Part shown: positions 1-7,599 of the stretch, one piece after another
Layout: each line of letters begins with the position of its first letter
How positions within the stretch are numbered: the stretch's first letter is position 1
DNA from: Sphingomonadales bacterium
GTDB lineage: Bacteria; Pseudomonadota; Alphaproteobacteria; Sphingomonadales; Sphingomonadaceae
Length of the DNA: 19,614 nt
Reading direction: 5' to 3'
Assembly: GCA_027489295.1 (NCBI GenBank)
Contig: JAIYAA010000076.1
Coordinates: 1-19,614, forward strand
Translations under genes and position numbers: made by a program
The notes under the pieces: generated by a model
Seen by the model: the letters and a program-made list of their open reading frames with translations, nothing else
Databases searched by the model: none
What the model was told of the DNA's origin: nothing

Positions 1-1237
1 CGATATGGACCGCATGGTCGACATTCCACTGCCCCTGCGTGACCTGTCGGATCAGCTTGCCCGTGGCTGCGCTGTAGAGATAATAATGGCCCCAGTCGTC
101 GCGCTGCGACCACCAACGGATCTCGCCGCGCTCCGAGAGATAGCGCCAGTTGATCTCTTCGTCATTGTACCCGCTGTCGAACCAGGTCGGCACGGTCTCG
201 GTGAACAGGTCGCGCACCGCGCCGCTGGTGGCATCGGCGATGCGCACCGTCTCCACCTTGTGATCGCGCGACGTGGAGACGAAGGCGAGCGTCTTGCCGT
301 CCTTCGCCCATTGCATGTCCTGCGGCCCTGCACCGCACACGACATCGTCGCACAGCGACGAGCGATGCGGATCCGCGGGCATCTTCAGGCGAAGGACCTG
401 CGCCGTGTCGGCGTCGACGATGACACGCTGGATCTGGATGATCTCCTTGTCGCCGACGAACGGGTATTTCCACGTCTCGACGCGCGAATGGCCAACCTGC
501 GTCGTCGTGATCGAGAAGTCGGCCACGGCGCGCTGATCCTGCTGGAAGGTTGCCAGCTTCTTGGAGTCCGGCGACCAGATGACGATTGCCTGGTCGGAAT
601 GCTTCCAGCCCGCATTGTCCGTCGCGTAGCCGAAATCCTTCACGCCGTCCGTGGTCAGCTGCCGCTCCGCGCCGGTGCGCACGTCGCGGACCCAGAGGTT
701 CCAGTCGCGCACAAAGGCCGCACGCTTGCCGTCGGGTGAGAGGACGGCGTCCGCCGGGCCACGCTGGGCAAGATAGCCTGCAACCTGGCCGCCGTTCGGC
801 GCCGCGGCTTCCTTGCAGCCATAAGGCTGGACCAGGGCGCATTCATAGCGCTTGCCGGCGGCCGTCAGGATCGCGGTGTTCTTGGCGAGATCGGGTTCGA
901 AGCCCTGGACGGCGAGCTTGGCTGCGTCGCGCTCTTTCAGTCCGGCGGCGTTGAGCGACGCCAGCAGCGCGGTCCTGTCGAAGGCGGGGGTCTTCGTCCC
1001 CTTGGTTGCATCGCCGAGCATGATCGTCGGCACCCCGTGATCGGTGTCGACGTACCAGAAGTGCCGCGCGTCGATCCAGTGCGCCGTGCGCACGGCGTGA
1101 TCGACCAGGGGCGCCGTCCACGGACCCAGCTGGTGCATGGCGCGGGTATAGTCTGCCTCCGTCAGCGTCGGCCGTTGTTGCGCCAGCGCCGTGCTGGCGG
1201 ACAGGGAAGCCAAGAGGCAGCAGGCGATCAGGCGCAT
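1..1237 (-). CDS. S9 family (DPP IV-like) prolyl oligopeptidase, N-terminal part, cut by window edge
   Basis: About 412 codons are visible and the frame stays open to the left edge, so the C-terminus is missing. Residues 1 to about 20 form a signal peptide (MRLIACC...ASTALAQQ) with a likely SPase I site at ALA-Q, so the product is exported. The body reads as the beta-propeller domain of dipeptidyl-peptidase IV-type S9 enzymes: repeated blade motifs such as LSPDGKRAAFVRD, WSPDSKKLATFQQD and WAKDGKTLAFVSTSRD, then WWSQRDDWGHYYLY near residue 395, a segment typical of DPP IV-like proteins just before the later propeller blades. The catalytic alpha/beta-hydrolase domain with Ser-Asp-His lies outside the window, so activity cannot be judged here. 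By family it would cleave dipeptides or small peptides, often after proline, in the periplasm. The ATG at 1237 was chosen because it gives a clean signal peptide. The gene has its own candidate promoter and lies 177 bp from its upstream neighbour. Confidence 0.9.
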   Translation of the reverse strand, partial: MRLIACCLLASLSASTALAQQRPTLTEADYTRAMHQLGPWTAPLVDHAVRTAHWIDARHFWYVDTDHGVPTIMLGDATKGTKTPAFDRTALLASLNAAGLKERDAAKLAVQGFEPDLAKNTAILTAAGKRYECALVQPYGCKEAAAPNGGQVAGYLAQRGPADAVLSPDGKRAAFVRDWNLWVRDVRTGAERQLTTDGVKDFGYATDNAGWKHSDQAIVIWSPDSKKLATFQQDQRAVADFSITTTQVGHSRVETWKYPFVGDKEIIQIQRVIVDADTAQVLRLKMPADPHRSSLCDDVVCGAGPQDMQWAKDGKTLAFVSTSRDHKVETVRIADATSGAVRDLFTETVPTWFDSGYNDEEINWRYLSERGEIRWWSQRDDWGHYYLYSAATGKLIRQVTQGQWNVDHAVHI

Positions 1238-1348
1238 CGGGAGACTTTCCGCAGGAGAGGGTTCGGCAGTCCGCAGGAAGGCTGGCCCAAGGTTCGTCAT
1301 TCCCCGTCGCCCCCCACGCGACCCGCAGCAGCGCACACGGGCGCAACT

Positions 1349-1377
1349 TTTATGCAGGCGGGTGGCGGCCATCGCAA
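1349..1377 (-). promoter_or_regulatory. Candidate sigma-70-type promoter for the S9 peptidase gene
   Basis: On the minus strand, TTGCGA (1372-1377) and CATAAA (1349-1354) are separated by exactly 17 bp. Each matches the -35 and -10 consensus at four of six positions. The predicted start near 1342 gives a leader of about 105 nt before the ATG at 1237. It lies in the largest gap on this side of the cluster, which suggests the peptidase is at least partly transcribed on its own. Alphaproteobacterial promoters are often degenerate, so this is only a candidate. Confidence 0.4.
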
Positions 1378-1390
1378 GGGCCTCCCGCTG

Positions 1391-1410
1391 CACGGGCGCC
1401 GAGGCGCGTG
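1391..1410 (-). terminator. Weak hairpin just after the 748-residue protein gene
   Basis: A stem of GCGC (1396-1399) with GCGC (1404-1407), extended by CAC/GTG across a two-base bulge, starts 5 bases past the stop codon of the upstream gene. There is no T-run after it, so it is not a classical intrinsic terminator. In GC-rich DNA such hairpins also arise by chance. It may only mark the end of the upstream transcript. Confidence 0.2.
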
Positions 1411-1414
1411 GCGG

Positions 1415-3661
1415 TCAACGATAATAATAGGGTGAGCGCTTCGCCCATATCGAGCCCGGATAGCGGGCGTGGAGCAGGCGGAAGGCGCGCTTGCTGAGCT
1501 GATTGTGGTTAGGCCCCCAGCGGCCGATGCGGTTGAGCCGATAGAGCGCTTCCCCGGCACGCGGGTCGCGGGGGTGTGCGGCGACATAGGCGAGCGCCTC
1601 GTCCCACAGCGTGGTTCCGCCCGATTTCTTTCCGTCCAGCACGGATATGCGCCGGAATGCGTTCCGCTCGCGCAGCGCCGCCGGTTGCAGCCCCTCGGCA
1701 AAGGGGGCGAGACGGGTCGGGAAAGCCTCTCCACATCGTCCGTTGCAGGTGAGGTCGACGGCCTCTTCCCCCGCGTCCCGCACGCCGCCCCACCAGATCC
1801 CCTGATAATAGGCCTTGGCCGCCGGAAATGCCCCTGCCGCCATGTCGCGCGGCGCCTGCAAGAACCAATCGTCCCAATAGCCGCCAAACGATGGCTCGTT
1901 TCCTACCGGCCGGGCATAGTCGGCGAGATCGGTGCGCAGGCTGGGGATCTTGGCCATGACGAAGGCCTCGGCGAAGCGCTTGTCCGCGCCCGGTGCTGTC
2001 CGCAGGATCCGCTGCCAGTCGGCCCGCAGCTGCGGCAGCAGGGGAAGGAGCATCTGCACCGTCTCGTTCACCGCCCCATCGTCGCGAAGCAGCACTGCCC
2101 GTACATAGTTGGTGAGCGTCAGGTCTAGCCGTAGCTCGGACGGCAGGTCCGCGCTGCGGCCAAGCGCGAGCCGCTGTGCGAGGGGGAGGCGGTCGATCGT
2201 CAACCGTGCATCGTCGCCCAGGCCCAGCCAGTCCTCTCCGCGACGACCGAGCTGCGCCTGGGCGGCGACGCCGAGACAGTCGGCAGCATCGGGCATGCAA
2301 TAGGGCCGGCGGAGCGCATGCGCGGCGAAATCGGCAAGGCTCGTCGCCAGTTGGGCGCGGATCGACAGGAAGATGTTGCGATCCGACGGCGTCAGGTCGG
2401 GGCGGGCGAGCAGGGCATCGACCTCCGGGCGCAGAGTCGCATCCGGCACCCGTCCGATGCGCAGCCGCAGCAGATGGTAGCGCGCCGTGAGCCAGGCGGG
2501 ATCGGTCGCGGCGATGCGATCGGCTGCGTGGGCCAGTGGCATCGCCGCGGCATCGCTCGCCTGAACAAGGCCCAACGCAGCCACCAGCCATGCGGTGCGA
2601 TGCGTCGCTTGCCAGCGATCGGTAGCATGGGCCAGCGCCTCGGTGCGGTTGCGCGCATCCAGCGTTGCGATCCAGTCGGCGGCCTCGGGCTTGTCCAGAC
2701 GGTCGACGGACAGGCTCCAATAGTCCTTGAATTGCACCGCGATGTCCGGCGTGGGCGTCTTCTGGTTGAGCACGCCGTCGAGCCGGTCGCGGAGCGCCGC
2801 CGGGTGCTCGGCATAGTCGAGCACCTGTTGCCTCCGCACCACCTCGCCCTTGCCATAGGTGCCGTCCGGTGCGGCGGCGAGGGCGGCGATGGCGGCACGG
2901 GCACGGGCGAAGGCGGCGGGGTCGCGGGCGGTAAGCGCGGCGCGTTGGATCGTACGCGCCCGAAGGTACCCGGCGAGCGGCTGCCAGGGCGAGGCGGGAT
3001 CGCGGCCGATCGCCGCAAAGGCCGCCTCGGCATCGGCCAGGCGCCCGTCATAGAGGGCGAGGGCCGCCTGCTGGTAGAGCCGATCGGCGCGCAGCCATGC
3101 GGGTGCGGCAGGATCCAGCGGCGGCAGGGTGATGCCTTCCTTGCTGCAGGCATCGAAGACCCGGTCCTGCGCATCGACCCAGGCGCGTACCCAGGGCGAG
3201 CCCTGGCCGTGCGCCGCGACCCGGGCCTTCAGCGTCGCCGCGGCGGTGACAAACGCATCGCCGAAGCAGGTCGGGATCGCGGTATAGTTCGGCCCCCGGC
3301 GTTCGGTCGAAACCCAATAGAGATCCGCGGACACGCCCGGCACCTCCCGCCGCGCCTCGATCCACACGCCGGTGTGATCCTGTTCGTCGCCGCAACAGGG
3401 GGTGGCGAGAGCCTCGGTTGCGGCAGGTCCGGTTTCCAGGCCGGTGAGCAGGCGCCAGTCGAGGTAGCGCACCGCTTCCGGCGCGCTTGGCTTCACGATG
3501 CCGACATTGCCGGCAGCGAAAGCGGCGCGATCGATGGGGTGCAGCGCATGGCTGGTGACATAGTCGAGAATCGGCCCCGGATCGCCCGAGCCGGACGCCT
3601 GCGTCCCGGCCAGCACCGCAAGGCTCACCGCCGCCGCCGCGAACCACCACCCGCGTTTCAT
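1415..3661 (-). CDS. Exported helical-repeat (TPR-like) protein of unknown function, 748 aa
   Basis: I do not recognise a named family. Residues 1 to about 23 are a signal peptide (MKRGWWFAAAAVSLAVLAGTQASG), so the protein is exported. A Cys-Cys pair lies at 89-90, with single cysteines near 132 and 172 and further CX5C (CMPDAADC) and CX3C (CNGRC) pairs towards the C-terminus, so disulfides are plausible. From about residue 190 the chain is mostly amphipathic helices; one stretch, LYQQAALALYDGRLADAEAAF, has a TPR/Sel1-like look, and another near the C-terminus (HPRDPRAGEALYRLNRIGRW) resembles a last repeat. The ATG at 3661 forms an ATGA overlap with the stop of the DUF3142-like gene, which decides the start over a GTG two codons upstream. 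Coupled translation suggests the two products act together in the periplasm or at the envelope. A scaffold or binding role is plausible from the repeats, but the function is unknown. Confidence 0.85.
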   Translation of the reverse strand: MKRGWWFAAAAVSLAVLAGTQASGSGDPGPILDYVTSHALHPIDRAAFAAGNVGIVKPSAPEAVRYLDWRLLTGLETGPAATEALATPCCGDEQDHTGVWIEARREVPGVSADLYWVSTERRGPNYTAIPTCFGDAFVTAAATLKARVAAHGQGSPWVRAWVDAQDRVFDACSKEGITLPPLDPAAPAWLRADRLYQQAALALYDGRLADAEAAFAAIGRDPASPWQPLAGYLRARTIQRAALTARDPAAFARARAAIAALAAAPDGTYGKGEVVRRQQVLDYAEHPAALRDRLDGVLNQKTPTPDIAVQFKDYWSLSVDRLDKPEAADWIATLDARNRTEALAHATDRWQATHRTAWLVAALGLVQASDAAAMPLAHAADRIAATDPAWLTARYHLLRLRIGRVPDATLRPEVDALLARPDLTPSDRNIFLSIRAQLATSLADFAAHALRRPYCMPDAADCLGVAAQAQLGRRGEDWLGLGDDARLTIDRLPLAQRLALGRSADLPSELRLDLTLTNYVRAVLLRDDGAVNETVQMLLPLLPQLRADWQRILRTAPGADKRFAEAFVMAKIPSLRTDLADYARPVGNEPSFGGYWDDWFLQAPRDMAAGAFPAAKAYYQGIWWGGVRDAGEEAVDLTCNGRCGEAFPTRLAPFAEGLQPAALRERNAFRRISVLDGKKSGGTTLWDEALAYVAAHPRDPRAGEALYRLNRIGRWGPNHNQLSKRAFRLLHARYPGSIWAKRSPYYYR

Positions 3662-4398
3662 CGCCACCGCTCCACCTGGCTACGCACCGCGGCGAAGGTG
3701 GAGGGCGTCCAGCTTTGCGGTGCGAACAGATAGATCCTACGCCCTTGCGGCGCGCGGGCAATGGGGGTGTCGGCAGAAAGTGCAAGCGCCTTGCGGCAGG
3801 CGGGCTCCGCCCAGTCGCCGCCGCTTTCGATGCGGGTGCGAATGGCGCCGTCGCCCCGGCCCATGCGGAACAGCATCGGCACGATCTCGTCGACCGGGAG
3901 CGCGCCCAGCCAGTCTTCCTGGCACCAGCTGGCGATCGCGGTCATCGAAAGCGGCGTGCCGCGCGGCAGGCCGGCGCGGACGTCGTGAAGCAGGTCGATC
4001 AGGATCTGGCGCTGCGACTGGCGGACCTCGAAATCGATCTGGACGCGCGGCGTGGGCACGATGCGGGCGAAGTGCAGCACGGCGGCGGCGACCCGGGCAC
4101 GCAACCGGGGCGTCCAGTGCGGGGGCCGGCCATCCTCGATCTGGAGATGGACGACGGCGGTGGTGGGGGGATGATCGGTGCGCAGCGGATAGCGGCGGCC
4201 GCGTGCCTCGAAACCGTCGCCGGCAAGCGTGAGGAATCCGGTCTGCACGGCGATTTCCACCTGCGCAGGAAGGAAACGAAGATCCTCGGGACGTTCCCAT
4301 GCCCAGACCACAAGCTCCGGGGGCGGTGCGGCCGGCATGCAGGCGGCGAGCGCGAAGGGGAGGAGGGGCCACAGACGGCGTCGCGCGATGTGGTTCAT
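3658..4398 (-). CDS. DUF3142-like lipoprotein
   Basis: The 246-residue product begins with a lipoprotein signal peptide: MNHIARRRL, a hydrophobic core, then LAAC with Cys at about residue 20. It should be lipidated and anchored to a membrane, probably outer-membrane or periplasmic. Directly after the linker comes VVWAWERPEDLRFL, which I recognise as the start of the DUF3142 family. Later segments (VVHLQIEDGRP, VQIDFEVRQSQRQILIDLLHDV, LSMTAIASWCQEDWL, VDEIVPMLFRMG) alternate strands and helices with D/E at strand ends, which recalls TIM-barrel glycosidase-like folds; that fold idea is inference. The family has no proven function to my knowledge. It starts 34 bp after the dctD stop and overlaps the next gene by ATGA at 3658-3661. 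The Shine-Dalgarno sequence is weak, so translation may depend on upstream reading. Confidence 0.8.
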   Translation of the reverse strand: MNHIARRRLWPLLPFALAACMPAAPPPELVVWAWERPEDLRFLPAQVEIAVQTGFLTLAGDGFEARGRRYPLRTDHPPTTAVVHLQIEDGRPPHWTPRLRARVAAAVLHFARIVPTPRVQIDFEVRQSQRQILIDLLHDVRAGLPRGTPLSMTAIASWCQEDWLGALPVDEIVPMLFRMGRGDGAIRTRIESGGDWAEPACRKALALSADTPIARAPQGRRIYLFAPQSWTPSTFAAVRSQVERWR

Positions 4399-4432
4399 GG
4401 CGGCGAGACAGCACGGTTCAAGGCCGGGGCGC

Positions 4433-5698
4433 TCAACGCCCGCGCGCCTTTTTCAGATCGATATCCAGCCGCTTGACGCGGTAGTAGAAGGTCTTGCGCG
4501 GCAGCCCGAGCGCAGTGATCGCTGCGTTGATCTCACCATTGGCCACCGCGATGGCGTCCAGAATCAGCGTGCGCTCGAATGCGTCGAGCCGTTCGGTCAG
4601 TGTTCGTGCATCCGGGGCGGAGGGTTCCGATGGCGCCTCCAGGCCCAGCACGAAGCGTTCGGCGGCGCGTTCCAGCTCGCGGACATTGCCAGGCCAGGCG
4701 CGCCGCGCCGCCGCATGCGCCGCCTCGGACAGGGCAGGGAGCATCCGGCGATGCCGGTCCGCAGCCTGTTCGGCCAGGTGCGCAAACAGCAGGGGAATGT
4801 CCTCCTCGCGTTCCGCCAGGGTCGGCAGGCGCAGCGAGATGCCGGCGAGGCGATGATAGAGCCCTGGCGGCAGGCCCGTGGCCGCGCCGTCGTCGATCGC
4901 GGCGACGATGCGGATGTCGACGGGGTCAGGATCACGTTGATCGGTCGCCACCGTCCGCGCCTCGGCGAACTGGGCGAGGCGGTGGTGCAATTCGGCCGGC
5001 GCGAGTTCGAGATGGTCGAGGAACAGCGTGCCGCGATCGGCCCGGGCGACAATGCCGCCCCGGCCGAACAGCTCCCGCTCGACGATCGCGGCAGGCACCG
5101 TCGCGCAATCGAGCAGCTGGAACCGGTGGCGGCTACGACGACCGGCGCGGTGCAGCAGCCGTGCGAACAGCTCCTTGCCGGTGCCGGTGGCACCTTCGAG
5201 CACCAGATCCAGCGCGGTATCGGCGAGCATCGGGATCATCTCGCGCAGGCGGCGGATGGCCGGCGACTGGCCGATGAGCGCGGTTTTCGATTCGTGCGCC
5301 GCAGCGCGCAGTCGCCGGTTCTCCAGGGCCAGCGCCCGCGCGGTGCCCGCCCGCTGCAGGGCAGCCTCCAGCGCTTCGCCGGGAAAGGGCTTGGGCAGGA
5401 AATCCCACGCGCCGGCCTTGATCGCATCCACCGCCATCGCGACGTCGCCATGCCCGGTCATCAGGATCACCGGCAGGTCCGTGTCGATCGCGCGGAGGCG
5501 GTGGAAGAAATCGACGCCGGACATGCCGGGCATGCGCACATCGGTGACCACCACGCCCGGAAAGCCGGCGTCGATCCGTGCGAGTGCGCTGGGCGCATCG
5601 ACGAAGGGCTGGACGACGTGCCCGGCCAGCTCCAGCGCCTGGGTGAGCGCCGCGCGAAAATCGGCGTCGTCGTCGACCAGGGCAACCGTGACGTTCAT
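4433..5698 (-). CDS. dctD: DctD-like response regulator with degenerate AAA+ domain
   Basis: The 421-residue protein has the NtrC/DctD architecture. The receiver (1 to about 120) has the acidic cluster DDD at 9-11, phospho-acceptor D53 in VTDVRMPGMSG, and K104 in LPKPF. The AAA+ domain (about 140-370) keeps Walker A (GATGTGKE, 170-177) and WPGNVRELE. The C-terminal Fis-type helix-turn-helix (about 378-421) includes GLPRKTFYYRVKRL. Three hallmarks are missing. ELFG (210-213) runs almost directly into ARADRGTLFLD, so the GAFTGA loop is deleted. The Walker B pair is DH (229-230) instead of DE. The usual FREDLYYRL is LPPGLYHRL. By family it should control C4-dicarboxylate uptake under DctB, but sigma-54 remodelling seems unlikely. 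The ATG at 5698 overlaps the dctB stop (ATGA); an ATG 17 codons upstream would add a basic tail before the receiver fold and is less likely. Confidence 0.92.
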   Translation of the reverse strand: MNVTVALVDDDADFRAALTQALELAGHVVQPFVDAPSALARIDAGFPGVVVTDVRMPGMSGVDFFHRLRAIDTDLPVILMTGHGDVAMAVDAIKAGAWDFLPKPFPGEALEAALQRAGTARALALENRRLRAAAHESKTALIGQSPAIRRLREMIPMLADTALDLVLEGATGTGKELFARLLHRAGRRSRHRFQLLDCATVPAAIVERELFGRGGIVARADRGTLFLDHLELAPAELHHRLAQFAEARTVATDQRDPDPVDIRIVAAIDDGAATGLPPGLYHRLAGISLRLPTLAEREEDIPLLFAHLAEQAADRHRRMLPALSEAAHAAARRAWPGNVRELERAAERFVLGLEAPSEPSAPDARTLTERLDAFERTLILDAIAVANGEINAAITALGLPRKTFYYRVKRLDIDLKKARGR

Positions 5699-7377
5699 GC
5701 GCGCTGCAGCTCCAGTTCGAAGCAGGCGCCGGGTTCGTCGGCAAGCCATCGCAGACCGCCGCCAAGATCGGTCATGATGTCGCTGGCGATCACCAGGCCC
5801 AGGCCGAGCCCGTTGCTGCGGCTGGTCGCAAAGGGCGTGAAGAGCCGTGCGGCGATGTCCGGTGCGATCCCGGGGCCGTTGTCGCCGATGCGGACCCGTA
5901 CCGCCCCGGCATCGGTCGCGACGGTGATCGCGATCGTAGGATCCGTGCGGCCGGCGAGCGCCTCGGCGGCGTTCTGAAGCAGATTGACGAAGACCTGTTC
6001 CAGCCGGACGCGTCCGCCCAGAACCCGCAGCGAGGGCGAGATCGCCGGTCGCACCAGACGGACGGGGCGCAATTGCTCCTTCAGGATCAACAGCGCGCCG
6101 TCCAGCGCCTCGCCGAGCGGCAGCGGCCGGATGTCGCCCGGCTGGCGTCGCGAGAAACCACGCAATTGCGCCGTCACGGCCCCGATCCGGTCGCTCAGCC
6201 GGCGAATCGACTCCAGATTGTCGCGAACCTGGGGGATCGCGGCGCGATCCAGCAGGATCATGCTGTTCTCCGCATAGGTCCGGATCGCCGCCACCGGCTG
6301 GGCGGTTTCGTGCGCGACGCTGGCGGTCACTTGCCCGAGCGTGGCAAGGCGGTTGGCCTGGCGCAGGCCTTCGCGCAATTCGGCGGCACGGGTCTCGATC
6401 GCAGCCCGCTCCTCGATCTCGCGACGCAGCGCAGCGGTGCGTTCCACTACCGCGGCCTCGAGCTCCGCGGTTCGCCGTTGCATGAGGGTCGCGCGCTGGC
6501 GCAGGCCCCAGAACAGCGCGGCAAGCGCGAGAATGGCGAACATCGCGGCGACGCCAGCGGTGCGCTGCGCGACCCGGACCGCCTCAGCCACCGGCCGGCG
6601 CAGCGACAGCGACCACCCGGGCTGGGCGGTGGGAACCAGGGCTTCGACCGTGTCGCTGTCCACGGCGGGAAGCAATACCGGGGTTGTGTCCGCGGGGAGG
6701 GCTGCCTCGCGCTGGAGGCTGGCAAGGGTGGCCGGCGGAATCGGTCGCGCGGCGGCGAAGCGCCAGTGCGGATTGCTGGACATCAGCACCAGGCCGGTAG
6801 TGTCGCTGACGAAGGTATCGCCGCCTGCGCGTCGCCATGCAGCCTCGATCGCGTCGAACTCCAGCTTCACGACGATCACGCCGCCGCTGCCGGTCCGCCT
6901 GGCCAGATACAGACCCGAATGTCGGCTGACCGTGCCCAGCGCATACTGGCTGGCCTCGCCGCGGCTGCTTGCCTCCCGGAAATAGCGACGGAAGCGATAG
7001 TCCGAGCCGACGAAGCTGCGCGGCGAACGCCAGTTGCTGGAGGCAAGGGTGAGGCCGCCGGGCGCGATCAGGTAGATCGCTGCGGCACCGGTGGTGCGCG
7101 CAAGCGACTCCAGCTTGCGGTTCAGCGGCGCTACGCCACTGCCCGCAAGTGCCGCGGCCACGTCCCGATCATCGTCCAGTGCCAGGGGCAGCAGGCGAAA
7201 CCGCGCGATCTCGCTGTCGAGCAGCGCCGCGCGCAGCTGCGCGCTGGTCGCGGTGGTCGTCGCGAGCACTTGTCGGGTACGCGCGCCGCTGAGCCAGCCC
7301 GCCCCCACCCCCACGGCGATGGCGAGCAGCACCGTGGCCGCCCAGAAGCGCCAGCTGAAACGCGAATCATCGGCCAT
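5695..7377 (-). CDS. dctB: DctB-like membrane sensor histidine kinase
   Basis: The 560-residue protein has TM1 (about 11-30), a periplasmic sensor region (31-270) of double-Cache/DctB type, including SSNWRSPRSFVGSDYRFRRY and a second PAS-like half near 190-250, and TM2 (about 274-291). A short coiled coil (about 295-345) leads to the HisKA domain with H356 in SVAHETAQPVAAI. The ATPase domain has an N-box (VNLLQNAAEAL, about 464-474), DNGPGI (499-504) and GLGLGLVI (523-530). DctB kinases sense succinate, fumarate or malate and phosphorylate DctD; the divergent dctA next door supports that substrate class. The ATG at 7377 was chosen because it places MADDSRF directly before TM1 and has GGAGA upstream. 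A GTG 15 codons upstream is possible but would run into the dctA control region. Nothing in the kinase domain appears broken. Confidence 0.93.
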   Translation of the reverse strand: MADDSRFSWRFWAATVLLAIAVGVGAGWLSGARTRQVLATTTATSAQLRAALLDSEIARFRLLPLALDDDRDVAAALAGSGVAPLNRKLESLARTTGAAAIYLIAPGGLTLASSNWRSPRSFVGSDYRFRRYFREASSRGEASQYALGTVSRHSGLYLARRTGSGGVIVVKLEFDAIEAAWRRAGGDTFVSDTTGLVLMSSNPHWRFAAARPIPPATLASLQREAALPADTTPVLLPAVDSDTVEALVPTAQPGWSLSLRRPVAEAVRVAQRTAGVAAMFAILALAALFWGLRQRATLMQRRTAELEAAVVERTAALRREIEERAAIETRAAELREGLRQANRLATLGQVTASVAHETAQPVAAIRTYAENSMILLDRAAIPQVRDNLESIRRLSDRIGAVTAQLRGFSRRQPGDIRPLPLGEALDGALLILKEQLRPVRLVRPAISPSLRVLGGRVRLEQVFVNLLQNAAEALAGRTDPTIAITVATDAGAVRVRIGDNGPGIAPDIAARLFTPFATSRSNGLGLGLVIASDIMTDLGGGLRWLADEPGACFELELQRA

Positions 7378-7405
7378 GCCGCAGCCTATCTCCGTCCCGG
7401 CGTCA

Positions 7406-7421
7406 TGGGCAAGTTTTTGCA
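7406..7421 (+). promoter_or_regulatory. Sigma-54-like -24/-12 element in the dctB/dctA gap
   Basis: TGGGCAAGTTTTTGCA has GG and GC exactly 10 bp apart and an exact TTGCA -12 block, while the -24 block keeps TGG but deviates afterwards from TGGCAC. It points towards dctA, and the predicted start near 7432 leaves a leader of about 168 nt. The same bases contain a small dyad, GCAA (7409-7412) and TTGC (7417-7420), so an operator is an alternative reading. Confidence 0.35.
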
Positions 7422-7450
7422 CTTTTGGCGGCCTCGGGTGTGCCAGTTTC

Positions 7451-7480
7451 CGGACAAGGTCGAACTGGATTTAAGATAAT
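7451..7480 (+). promoter_or_regulatory. Candidate sigma-70-type promoter for dctA
   Basis: CGGACA (7451-7456) and GATAAT (7475-7480) are separated by 18 bp, matching the -35 and -10 consensus at four and five positions. The surrounding DNA (7465-7500) is notably AT-rich for this genome, which fits a promoter melting region. This would give dctA transcription independent of sigma-54 and is the simpler explanation if the DctD next door no longer works with sigma-54. Confidence 0.4.
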
Positions 7481-7584
7481 GCTTTGTAAAATAGTGGTTT
7501 GTTTTGCAGCGCCTGACACTTTCCCCGCGACCGGCAGTGCGCGAGAAGCATGGAGTTCGACGCTACCGGTGCTGCAACCGGAGC

Positions 7585-7599
7585 ATGGAGAGGAATATC
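7585..7599 (+). promoter_or_regulatory. Ribosome binding site that fixes the dctA start
   Basis: GGAGAGG lies 6 bases before the ATG at 7600, a strong Shine-Dalgarno match. An in-frame ATG at 7585 overlaps this site and has no comparable sequence in front of it, and the longer frame opening near 7504 would add a basic, non-conserved leader. Initiation at 7600 is therefore favoured. Confidence 0.7.

Noticed and set aside
5..739. 244-codon open frame on the plus strand at the left edge
   Set aside because: The minus strand holds an uninterrupted DPP IV-type propeller frame from 1237 to the edge, which explains this DNA.
1176..1237. Possible lipoprotein signal in the S9 peptidase (Cys-Cys at residues 6-7)
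   Set aside because: The cysteines lie before the hydrophobic core and lack a lipobox in the right place; a normal ALA-Q cleavage site follows.
2318..3733. 471-codon open frame on the plus strand opposite the 748-residue protein
   Set aside because: The minus-strand frame has a signal peptide and an ATGA junction; the plus-strand product is low-complexity and has no domain or ribosome site.
4229..5977. 582-codon open frame on the plus strand opposite dctD
   Set aside because: It is antisense to dctD and parts of two neighbours, is rich in Arg, Gly and Gln with no recognisable domain, and arises from the codon bias of GC-rich genes.
6073..7479. 468-codon open frame on the plus strand opposite dctB
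   Set aside because: dctB has all kinase motifs; the antisense product is a composition artefact.
7548..7590. Direct repeat GCATGGAG (7548-7555 and 7583-7590) in the dctA leader
   Set aside because: The second copy overlaps the ribosome binding region and an 8-base repeat in this distance can be chance; no dyad or regulator signature.
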